A DNA stretch of 11,827 bases from Chloroflexota bacterium (GTDB taxonomy: Bacteria; Chloroflexota; Limnocylindria; Limnocylindrales; CSP1-4), in NCBI GenBank assembly GCA_021802185.1, contig JAKAAV010000025.1, positions 1 through 11,827 of the forward strand, given 5' to 3'. A program made the position numbers and the translations under genes. Shown here in pieces: positions 6,012-11,827 of the stretch. Position 1 is the first letter of the stretch. Each line of letters starts with the position of its first letter. The notes under the pieces were generated by a model. It was not told where the DNA came from, searched no databases, and saw nothing but the letters and a program-made list of their open reading frames with translations.

Positions 6012-7166
6012 TCAGGTGCGGAACGACGTCGCCGAGAGCAGCAGCGCGACCGAGATCGCGTTGAACGTCATGTGGCCCGCCATCGAAGCGACGATCCCGC
6101 GTCGCGCGAAGAGCCAGCCCAGCACGTACCCGATCGGCAGGATCACGACGAACTGGAGGATGGCCGTCCGCGCGATGTTGCCGGTCCCGGCGCCGATCAC
6201 GTTGACGAGATGCGCGGCCGCGAAGAACAGCGTGGCCCGGATCAGAGCGGATCGCAGCCCGAGGTCTCGCCACCACGCCGTCATCGAGAACCCACGGAAG
6301 AACGCCTCTTCCCCGAACGGCGCGATGATCGCGGCGGCGAGCACCGTCTCGAACGCGCCCGGCACCGACCGCGGGGCGGGCACGACGTCCGGCAGCTGCG
6401 CCCCGAGGAGCACGGCGAGCAGGCCCGCGAGCAGCTGGACGACGAAGTACGCCGGGACGACGACGGCGATGCCGGTGAGGGCGTCGACGGGCAGCCGTGC
6501 GAGCGCGGCCGGCGTCGTCGGCCAGCCCATCGACCGCCAGTCCAAGACGTGCGGCCGAACGACGAACAGCCAGATCCCGGCGAGGTACCCGAACGTCGTC
6601 AGCGACACGGCCACGAGCGTCCCGCCCGACCCGGCGACGAGCGAGAGCCGCCCGGACGCTGCGAGCAGCCCGGCGACGAGCGAGATCGCGATGACGATCA
6701 GGACCAGGAGGATCAGCGGTGACGGGCCACGATACCGCTCGGGCGGCCGTCCCGCACGGGCCCGGAGCTGGTAGGCGGCGGCGACCGCGAACGCGGCGGC
6801 GAGCGCGCCGAACGCCCCGACCGAGAGGACGAGACGGAGCGGAGTGCCAGGGAGCGCGCTCCCCTGGGCCTCCACGACACCGGTGGCGGTGAGCAGGGCG
6901 ACGCCACCGAACGCCAGGAGCCACGCGGCGACGAACAGCCCGCGCGCGGGTGGCGGGGTCACCGGCGGCGGCGGCCAGGCCGAGTGCACGCCCGGCGCCG
7001 CATCCCATGAATTGCTTGCGGTCGCCCCGGGTCGGTCAGACGCGGGCGTGTCCGAGCCGGAGCGCGAGTCGGAGGCCCCGTCCCGGCGGGTCTCGCCGGT
7101 CGGGCCGGGGTCGTGGGTACCGTCCGAGGGGCCGGGTCCCCACGCCGGGTCCCGGCCGTCCGTCAC
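6012..7166 (-). CDS. CPBP family intramembrane metalloprotease (CAAX protease/Abi type)
   Basis: The 384-aa product is a polytopic membrane protein of the CPBP (Abi/Rce1-like) family, glutamyl intramembrane proteases that cut or process membrane or prenylated substrates. All three signature motifs are intact: EExxxR at Glu286-Glu287-Arg291, FxxxH at Phe315-His319 and HxxxN at His365-Asn369. About 70 N-terminal residues are Asp/Ser/Pro/Gly-rich and probably disordered. Membrane segments follow near 74-96, 111-134, 149-171, 184-204 and 225-255, then the catalytic core. GTG 7166 overlaps the TGA of the upstream zinc-ribbon gene in GTGA. No Shine-Dalgarno sequence is visible, so translation is probably coupled. 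The frame stays open upstream to 7418, but that part is a shadow of the neighbour. The substrate is unknown. Confidence 0.9.
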   Translation of the reverse strand: MTDGRDPAWGPGPSDGTHDPGPTGETRRDGASDSRSGSDTPASDRPGATASNSWDAAPGVHSAWPPPPVTPPPARGLFVAAWLLAFGGVALLTATGVVEAQGSALPGTPLRLVLSVGAFGALAAAFAVAAAYQLRARAGRPPERYRGPSPLILLVLIVIAISLVAGLLAASGRLSLVAGSGGTLVAVSLTTFGYLAGIWLFVVRPHVLDWRSMGWPTTPAALARLPVDALTGIAVVVPAYFVVQLLAGLLAVLLGAQLPDVVPAPRSVPGAFETVLAAAIIAPFGEEAFFRGFSMTAWWRDLGLRSALIRATLFFAAAHLVNVIGAGTGNIARTAILQFVVILPIGYVLGWLFARRGIVASMAGHMTFNAISVALLLSATSFRT

Positions 7167-7786
7167 GGCAGCGTGGTCGGGCCGGGCTGCTGATCCGCGC
7201 GGAACTCCATGGACCCGCCGGCGATGGCCGGCTGCGTGTCGGGCGCCGGGGTCCGGACGCCGCGCCGCCCGGTCGGCGCCGGCCGGGAGGCGGCGACCCG
7301 CGGCGGCACGAGGTCGGTCCCGCACCAGGCGCACACGTTCCAGTCGAGCTCGACGCGCCGGCTGCACGACGGGCAGAGCCGCCGCAGCTGGTTGCGGCAG
7401 GTCGGGCAGACCAGCCAATCGGGTTCCACCCGTCGGTCACAGTTCGCGCAATGCGGCTGCGCCTCGATCTCGCGGAGCATCGCCTCCTCGGCGATCGCCC
7501 GCTCGTTCGACTCCGCGACGGTCTCGCCGGGGCGGATGAGCCGGTACAGGAGCAGCCCGAACGGGAAGAGCACGGGCGTGAACAGGATGACCAGGATCGC
7601 GGCGAGGTAGGGGAGGATCGGGTTCGCGGTCCGCGACTGCGCATCGCGAAACGCCCAGTAGGCGCAGGCGAGCCAGACGAACACGATGTAGACGGCGATC
7701 GCGCGCCCGATGAGCTGGACGTGGGAGTCGCCCAGGAACGTGTTGATCGCATCCCCGACCGGCGAGAGGATCTGAGACAGGGACAT
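7163..7786 (-). CDS. Membrane protein with C-terminal double zinc ribbon
   Basis: The 207-aa product has two membrane segments (about 26-47 and 57-84), a short acidic linker and a double zinc ribbon. The ribbons use Cys113/116/127/130 and Cys138/141/152/155. They are near-copies (CANC-x10-CPTC and CPSC-x10-CAWC), each with an internal RRVE-DW stretch, suggesting domain duplication. The tail after residue 160 is Pro/Arg-rich and probably cytoplasmic. DZR-type domains usually bind nucleic acid or protein; which applies here is not shown. ATG 7786 is the only good start. GGAGG lies 13 nt upstream, longer than ideal. The stop overlaps the CPBP protease start by 4 nt, so the two should be made together, perhaps as partners in the same membrane. 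Confidence 0.85.
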   Translation of the reverse strand: MSLSQILSPVGDAINTFLGDSHVQLIGRAIAVYIVFVWLACAYWAFRDAQSRTANPILPYLAAILVILFTPVLFPFGLLLYRLIRPGETVAESNERAIAEEAMLREIEAQPHCANCDRRVEPDWLVCPTCRNQLRRLCPSCSRRVELDWNVCAWCGTDLVPPRVAASRPAPTGRRGVRTPAPDTQPAIAGGSMEFRADQQPGPTTLP

Positions 7787-7825
7787 GTGGTGACTGGCGC
7801 CTCCGAGTGCCGGTGAAGCCGACCG

Positions 7826-7831
7826 AGTGTA
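7826..7831 (-). promoter_or_regulatory. Weak -10-like hexamer in the gap before the zinc-ribbon/CPBP pair
   Basis: The minus strand reads TACACT (4 of 6 matches) in the 68-nt gap between the polytopic membrane protein and the zinc-ribbon gene, 39 nt before the ATG at 7786. No -35 is apparent. It may be chance; it matters only for deciding whether the right half is one operon or two. Confidence 0.2.
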
Positions 7832-7854
7832 CCAGAGGGTCTCCCGCGTTCCCC

Positions 7855-8772
7855 TTACGGGACCGTGCCAAAGCTCCAGAGGAGTGTGCGTATCGACGAC
7901 CCCAGCGCGGCCACCAGGACGGCCAGGAGCCACGCCCCGACGAGCACGACGGTGGCTGCCGCGAGCTCGGCGGGCGACGGTCCGGGCGCCGACATCGTCG
8001 CGCTGTAGGCGTCGCGCGCCGACGGCCAGGCGAGCTCGACGACCCCGACGGCGAGCGCCACCGAGACGCCGGTGACGAGCCATGCGGCGGCCCATGTGCC
8101 GGCCACCCGGACAGCCGAGCGCGCGAAGCTACCGTGCCTCGCTTTCTCCGGCCGCGGCCACCCGAACGCACGCCGGAGCACGACCCGCGAGAGCACCGCG
8201 TTGACCAGGTCCGACACCAGGAGGCACGCGCCGAGGGCGACGACCGACGGCCACGCGCCTCGGAGCACCCGGGCCACGTACGGCACGGCCGACGACGATG
8301 GGAGCAGGTACTCGTGCTCGCCGACGGCGACGAGGTTGTCGGCGGCGATCACGGCGGCGATCACGGTGGGAACGAGGGCGAGGAGCTCGACGCCGACGAG
8401 GCGCGCGACGACGGCGCCGAGCCGCGGACGGACCGCGGGCGCGGCCGCGTCGAGGCCACGGCCCGCGTCGAGGCCACGACCCGCGACCAGTCCCTGGAAC
8501 GAGACGGCATCCGCGGTCGCGCCGAGCACGAGGGCGACGACGACGACCGCGAGGACGGCCGTGGCGACGGCCACGAGCTCGGGCACGAAGGACGCGGAGA
8601 CGCCGCTCGTGGTGACGGCGACCGGCGGGATGAGCAGCGTGACCCCGACGGGCGTCGGGAGCGACAGGATCGGGAGGGCGAGGACCACGACACCGCCACG
8701 GGCGAGGAAGCCGGCCGCTCCGACGGCCCAGGCGAGCGGCGACCTCGCGACGCTGCCGAGCGCCTCCCTCAC
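7855..8772 (-). CDS. Uncharacterised polytopic membrane protein
   Basis: I do not recognise this 305-aa protein. It is very rich in Ala, Val and Leu, with about six predicted membrane segments (near 12-38, 64-86, 117-143, 175-198, 218-246 and 268-291). Between the second and third segments is a doubled GRGLDA (98-109), caused by an 18-bp tandem duplication. A charged loop, RRAFGWPRPEKARHGSFARS (200-219), probably faces the cytoplasm. No catalytic, transport or ATP-binding motif is visible. GTG 8772 shares GTGA with the stop of the upstream gene, and no Shine-Dalgarno sequence is seen, so coupling is likely. The frame stays open to 8907, but that Arg-rich part overlaps the neighbour and is not credible. 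It could be a membrane-domain partner of the upstream 158-aa protein. Confidence 0.8.
   Translation of the reverse strand: MREALGSVARSPLAWAVGAAGFLARGGVVVLALPILSLPTPVGVTLLIPPVAVTTSGVSASFVPELVAVATAVLAVVVVALVLGATADAVSFQGLVAGRGLDAGRGLDAAAPAVRPRLGAVVARLVGVELLALVPTVIAAVIAADNLVAVGEHEYLLPSSSAVPYVARVLRGAWPSVVALGACLLVSDLVNAVLSRVVLRRAFGWPRPEKARHGSFARSAVRVAGTWAAAWLVTGVSVALAVGVVELAWPSARDAYSATMSAPGPSPAELAAATVVLVGAWLLAVLVAALGSSIRTLLWSFGTVP
8446..8481. repeat. 18-bp in-frame tandem duplication
   Basis: CGCGTCGAGGCCACGGCC (8446-8463) is repeated at 8464-8481 with one change. It keeps frame and duplicates GRGLDA in the loop between the second and third membrane segments of the leftward membrane protein. The high identity suggests a recent slippage or duplication event. 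Confidence 0.8.
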
Positions 8773-9245
8773 GAAGGGCTGCCGGCGGCGACGAGCGCAC
8801 GGCGGAAGGCGCGGAGCGCCGCCTGCGCGAGCTCGGTCGGCCGCATCGTCGCGGCGCGCATCGGCTCCCAGCGGACGGCCATCCGCAGGACCAGCGGCTG
8901 ACGCCACGGTCGTCGCTCGTCGGCTGACGCCGGGAGCGCGAGCCGGATCTGCTGGCGCCCGCCCTCCTCGAGGATCAGCCCGGACAGCGCTCCGGCGAGA
9001 GCCGGTCCCATGACGAACAACGGCGGCACGGGTGGCGGCCCGGAGCGCGGCGCGAACTCTTCGGCCTCCATGACACCGGCGTCATCGTGCGCGAACAGCA
9101 CCGCCAGCCACCAGCCATCCTCCATCGCCGTCGGCTTCGTCATGCCGACTCGGGCGACCGTGGGCGCCTCTCCTGGCGGCGCCGGAACCGCGACTTCCTC
9201 TTCCTTGAGGAACGACGGGCCGGGAACCGGTGGACGGCTGCGCAC
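8769..9245 (-). CDS. Hypothetical protein, about 158 aa
   Basis: I do not recognise this protein. After an acidic and Pro-rich beginning (FLKEEEVAVPAPPGEAP, 14-30) there is a compact part from about 42. It has a DGWWLAVLFAHDDAG segment, a hydrophobic Pro/Gly stretch near 75-93 (PPLFVMGPALAGALSGLIL) and a basic, probably helical C-terminus. No Cys cluster or clear membrane segment is seen. The start is uncertain. GTG 9245 lies 16 nt after the upstream zinc-ribbon stop. ATG 9143 or 9125 would shorten the product by 34 or 40 residues but lack a ribosome site. The stop overlaps the next gene by 4 nt (GTGA). The tight fit between two coupled genes is the main evidence that it is real. Confidence 0.65.
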   Translation of the reverse strand: MRSRPPVPGPSFLKEEEVAVPAPPGEAPTVARVGMTKPTAMEDGWWLAVLFAHDDAGVMEAEEFAPRSGPPPVPPLFVMGPALAGALSGLILEEGGRQQIRLALPASADERRPWRQPLVLRMAVRWEPMRAATMRPTELAQAALRAFRRALVAAGSPS

Positions 9246-9248
9246 GAA

Positions 9249-9266
9249 CCTGAGGATAGCCTCAGG
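9249..9266. promoter_or_regulatory. 7-bp stem-loop across the zinc-ribbon stop codon
   Basis: CCTGAGG (9249-9255) and CCTCAGG (9260-9266) pair perfectly around the 4-nt loop ATAG. On the minus strand the structure contains the TGA stop (9264-9262) and ends 3 nt before the proposed GTG start at 9245, covering the only AGG that could serve as its ribosome site. It could limit initiation unless the upstream ribosome opens it. That role is inferred. Confidence 0.4.
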
Positions 9267-9996
9267 GCGCGGACGAGGGCGGCGGCTCGGTTGCGCCGTC
9301 GGACGCCGGGTCGTCACCCGCGGCCGACGGGTGCACCGGTGCTGTCGGCGCGGCCGGCCGACCCTCGGTCGCGCGCGCGTCGGGGACCGGTTGCGCGTCC
9401 TCCGCGACCGTGGCCGGCCCGACCGCGGGGGCCACGGTCGCGGCCGCGGTCGCGCGCTGTGCCTCGATCTCGAGCTCCAGCATGACCCGCCGGATCGACG
9501 TGCTCGGCGGGTCGAGCGACGGGCGCGTGCCGGGTCGCGCGATGTCGTCGGCGAGGGGTGGCGTCACGAGCGCGAGGATCTCGGGGTTGACGGTGCGAAC
9601 GGCGCGCCGGACGTCGAGCGGGGCGACGTTCACTCCGGGGATCTCGGGCAGCTCCTGCTGGGGCTGGAGTGCCGCGCCGCAGGTCGGGCAGGTCGTCGCC
9701 GCCTCGTCCGCGAGCACCGTGCCGCACCAGCCGCACGCGACAGGTCGCGTGCCCGCCGGCGAGAAGCCGAGCGCAGCATCGTCGAGCCCGGGGGCGAACG
9801 AGCCCGCCGGGAGCGGATCGCCTGCGGCATCGAAGACGGGGGCCGTGGGGTCGGACGGGTCGAGGGTCGCGCCGGACACCTGGTCGCGCGGACCGGGCGG
9901 GGCGGGTTCCGCGGACTCGTCGGGTGCTTCCGGCGGGTCGGGGTCGTGCGCCGGCCCCGGCATCGGGTCGCTCTGCGTCGGCTCGTCCACCGTCAC
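9262..9996 (-). CDS. Zinc-ribbon protein with long disordered flanks, coupled to guaA
   Basis: The 244-aa product has no membrane segment. Residues 1-80 are Pro/Asp/Glu-rich and probably disordered. One zinc ribbon follows, with Cys88/91 and Cys103/106 (CGWC-x11-CPTC). A short conserved-looking part [18 protein letters not shown] (115-132) leads to an amphipathic stretch with [12 protein letters not shown] (171-182). The last 60 residues are Ala/Pro/Asp-rich. GTG 9996 overlaps the guaA TGA in GTGA; a second in-frame GTG two codons later (9990) is also possible. The ribbon pattern is certain, the partner is not. Such proteins often bind nucleic acid or other proteins. Its position directly behind guaA implies shared expression, not necessarily a nucleotide-related job. 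Confidence 0.82.
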   Translation of the reverse strand: MTVDEPTQSDPMPGPAHDPDPPEAPDESAEPAPPGPRDQVSGATLDPSDPTAPVFDAAGDPLPAGSFAPGLDDAALGFSPAGTRPVACGWCGTVLADEAATTCPTCGAALQPQQELPEIPGVNVAPLDVRRAVRTVNPEILALVTPPLADDIARPGTRPSLDPPSTSIRRVMLELEIEAQRATAAATVAPAVGPATVAEDAQPVPDARATEGRPAAPTAPVHPSAAGDDPASDGATEPPPSSAP

Positions 9997-11699
9997 TCCC
10001 ACTCGATCGTCGCGGGCGGCTTGCTGCTGATGTCGTAGACGACCCGGTTCACGCCCGGGACCTCGTTCACGATACGCGAGCTGATCCTCGCCAGAACGTC
10101 GTACGGGAGCTTCGCCCAGTCGGCGGTCATCCCGTCGTCGCTCGTGACGGCCCGGATCGCCACGACGTTCGCGTACGTCCGGCCGTCGCCCATGACCCCG
10201 ACGCTCCGGACGGGCGTCAGGATCGCGAAGCTCTGCCACACCGACCGGTACAGCCCGGCGGCCTTGATCTCGTCGATGACGATCCAGTCGGCGTCGCGCA
10301 GCGTGTCGAGCCGCTCGGCCGTGACCTCGCCGATGATCCGGATCGCGAGCCCGGGGCCGGGGAAGGGCTGACGCTGCACCATCGCCTCCGGCAGCCCGAG
10401 CGCGAGCCCGACCTGCCGCACCTCGTCCTTGAACAGGTACCGCAGCGGCTCGATCAGCGTGAACCGCAGGTCGCTCGGCAGTCCGCCGACGTTGTGGTGC
10501 GTCTTGATCTTCTGGGCGGCCTTCGTCTCGGGCGCCGTCGACTCGATGACGTCGGGATACAGCGTGCCCTGCGTGAGGAAGTCGATGCGGCCGAGCCTCG
10601 CCGCCTCCTCCTCGAAGACCCGGATGAACTCGTCGCCGATGATGCGCCGCTTCTGCTCCGGATCGACCACGCCCGCCAGCCGCGCCAGGAATCGTTCCCG
10701 CGCGTCGACCATCACGAGTCGCATGCCGAGGTTCGCCTCGAACGTCGCTCGGAGCAGCTCCGACTCCTGCTTGCGCATCAGCCCATGGTCGACGTAGATG
10801 CACGTCAGCCGGTCCCCCACGGCGCGGTGGACCAGGGTCGCGGCGACCGCCGAGTCGACGCCGCCCGACAGCGCGCAGATGACGCTCCCGTCCGAACCCG
10901 TCGCCCGCGCATGCGCGTCGACACGCGACCGGATCTCGCTCACGGTCGCGTCGACGAAGTTGGCGGGCGTCCAGGTCGGGCGCGCGCCCGCGATGCCGAC
11001 GACGAAGTTCCGGAGGAGATCGCGGCCGGCCGGCGTGTGGACGACCTCGGGGTGGAACTGGATGCCGTAGAACCGGCGTGCGGGATCGGCCATCCCGGCG
11101 ACCGGCGTCGAGGACGTCTGTGCCGTGGCGCGGAAGCCCTCGGGCAGGCGGACGATCGAATCGCCGTGGCTCATCCAGACCGGCTGCTCCCTGGGCGTTC
11201 CCGCGAACAGGCGGCCGGCCTCGTCCGTCGCCTCGGCCTCCACGACCTGGATGATCGCGGGGCCGTACTCCCGCCGGGACCCCGCCACCACCTCGCCGCC
11301 GAGCGCCTCGGCCATCAGCTGGAGGCCGTAGCAGATGCCGAGCATCGGGACGCGTCCGGCCCACAGCGCCGGGTCCGGGTGCGGCGCGCCCGCGTCGTAC
11401 ACGCTGCTCGGGCCGCCCGACAGCACGATCGCCGACGGGTTCCGGCGCAGGATCTCGGGCCACGGCGTGTCGAAGGGCAGCAGCTCGGAATAGACGTGCA
11501 GCTCGCGAATGCGGCGGGCGATCAGCTGCGCGTACTGGCTGCCGAAGTCGAGGACGATGACGGTGTCGGGGTGGGAGCCGGTCGGCTCGCCCCGCGGGAC
11601 GCGGCCCCCGGGACGGTCGACGGGTTCGCGCTCGGGCGACGGGGCGTGGAGCGCGGTCTCGAGGTACGCCTCGACCTCGGCGTCGTCCGGCACCAGCAC
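9993..11699 (-). CDS. guaA: GMP synthase (glutamine-hydrolysing)
   Basis: GuaA converts XMP, ATP and glutamine to GMP, AMP, pyrophosphate and glutamate, the last step of guanine nucleotide synthesis. The class I glutamine amidotransferase domain starts at [19 protein letters not shown] (45-63). Its nucleophile is Cys123 in GICYG, with His216 and Glu218 in FHPE. The ATP-pyrophosphatase domain has the P-loop SGGVDS (278-283). The C-terminal dimerisation domain has [17 protein letters not shown] and the family-typical end KPPATIEWE. Ordinary GuaA begins near residue 45, so about 44 Pro/Glu/Arg-rich residues precede it here. The only visible in-frame starts before the domain are GTG 11699 and GTG 11693, neither with a clear ribosome site. 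The frame stays open to the window edge, so the true start may lie outside. Confidence 0.95.
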   Translation of the reverse strand: MLVPDDAEVEAYLETALHAPSPEREPVDRPGGRVPRGEPTGSHPDTVIVLDFGSQYAQLIARRIRELHVYSELLPFDTPWPEILRRNPSAIVLSGGPSSVYDAGAPHPDPALWAGRVPMLGICYGLQLMAEALGGEVVAGSRREYGPAIIQVVEAEATDEAGRLFAGTPREQPVWMSHGDSIVRLPEGFRATAQTSSTPVAGMADPARRFYGIQFHPEVVHTPAGRDLLRNFVVGIAGARPTWTPANFVDATVSEIRSRVDAHARATGSDGSVICALSGGVDSAVAATLVHRAVGDRLTCIYVDHGLMRKQESELLRATFEANLGMRLVMVDARERFLARLAGVVDPEQKRRIIGDEFIRVFEEEAARLGRIDFLTQGTLYPDVIESTAPETKAAQKIKTHHNVGGLPSDLRFTLIEPLRYLFKDEVRQVGLALGLPEAMVQRQPFPGPGLAIRIIGEVTAERLDTLRDADWIVIDEIKAAGLYRSVWQSFAILTPVRSVGVMGDGRTYANVVAIRAVTSDDGMTADWAKLPYDVLARISSRIVNEVPGVNRVVYDISSKPPATIEWE

Positions 11700-11827
11700 G
11701 CGGTGGCCGGCGTTCGCGGGCTCGCCGTGGACCGTCCTGCCCCGCTGGGGCGGCGACCGTCGCTCGTGGTCCTCGGAGCGAGCGACGGCCTCTCGCCGCT
11801 CCGTTTCCGGCCGAGCCGGCTCGAGCT
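11700..11827 (-). other. Window-edge region upstream of guaA, frame open
   Basis: On the minus strand the guaA reading frame continues without a stop to the window edge, but contains no ATG, GTG or TTG codon here. The conceptual product is rich in Arg, Glu and Pro. It is either the guaA leader or the continuation of a longer N-terminus. I see no promoter or other gene. Confidence 0.4.

Noticed and set aside
5648..6064. Rightward 138-codon frame divergent from radC
   Set aside because: No ribosome site, weaker third-position GC bias, no recognisable domain, and its end overlaps the CPBP gene.
5581..7008. Long leftward frame across the CPBP gene and radC leader
   Set aside because: Arg/Pro/Ala-rich low-complexity translation overlapping a gene with complete catalytic motifs; a typical high-GC shadow.
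6012..7166. CPBP protease as evidence of a phage-defence (Abi) system
   Set aside because: The family name includes abortive-infection proteins, but most members have other roles and no other defence gene is nearby.
7855..8907. Longer start for the membrane protein overlapping the upstream gene by 139 nt
   Set aside because: The extra 45 residues are Arg/Asp-rich shadow sequence; GTG 8772 overlaps the upstream stop by 4 nt like the other junctions.
9997..11463. Zinc-ribbon protein read as the end of a 733-residue protein
   Set aside because: The upstream part is an alternative frame of guaA with Arg-rich shadow composition; the GTGA overlap at 9993-9996 gives a natural start.

Overview
The window is high-GC bacterial chromosome with dense, mostly leftward genes, frequent GTG starts and GTGA stop/start overlaps. 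The gene set (mreB-mreC, radC, guaA, CPBP protease, small zinc-ribbon proteins) and base composition fit a free-living bacterium, possibly a high-GC Chloroflexota lineage (Limnocylindria/Ellin6529-like), less likely an actinobacterium. That placement is an impression from gene style, not a measured result. I see no transposase, phage gene, CRISPR array, tRNA or rRNA.

Layout. Positions 1-156 hold a short 22-bp tandem repeat and a strong hairpin. Two rightward genes follow: an SDR-family protein with most of its catalytic residues replaced (157-1050) and a UDP-glucose dehydrogenase-family protein (1202-2506). The sugar-dehydrogenase gene ends in a GC hairpin and a degenerate 21-bp repeat cluster (2507-2653). 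This cluster separates it from the convergent, leftward mreB-mreC pair (4670 to 2654), which has no mreD after it. Upstream of mreB are a candidate promoter, a 10-bp-stem hairpin and radC (5645-4923), then a 366-nt stretch with no convincing gene.

The right half reads leftward from the window edge: guaA, a soluble zinc-ribbon protein, an unrecognised 158-aa protein and an unrecognised polytopic membrane protein. After a 68-nt gap come a two-TM double-zinc-ribbon protein and a CPBP intramembrane protease. Three of the junctions are identical 4-nt GTGA overlaps (9993-9996, 8769-8772, 7163-7166), so these genes look translationally coupled in two blocks, possibly one operon.

How the genes fit together. 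MreB and MreC belong to cell-shape and wall synthesis. The sugar dehydrogenase would supply UDP-sugar acids for surface polysaccharide. GuaA makes GMP, and RadC is a conserved JAMM-domain protein of unsettled function. The part most likely to hold undescribed biology is the guaA-led chain of two zinc-ribbon proteins, two unknown proteins and a CPBP protease. The sequence shows the linkage but does not prove a joint function, and I do not claim a new system.
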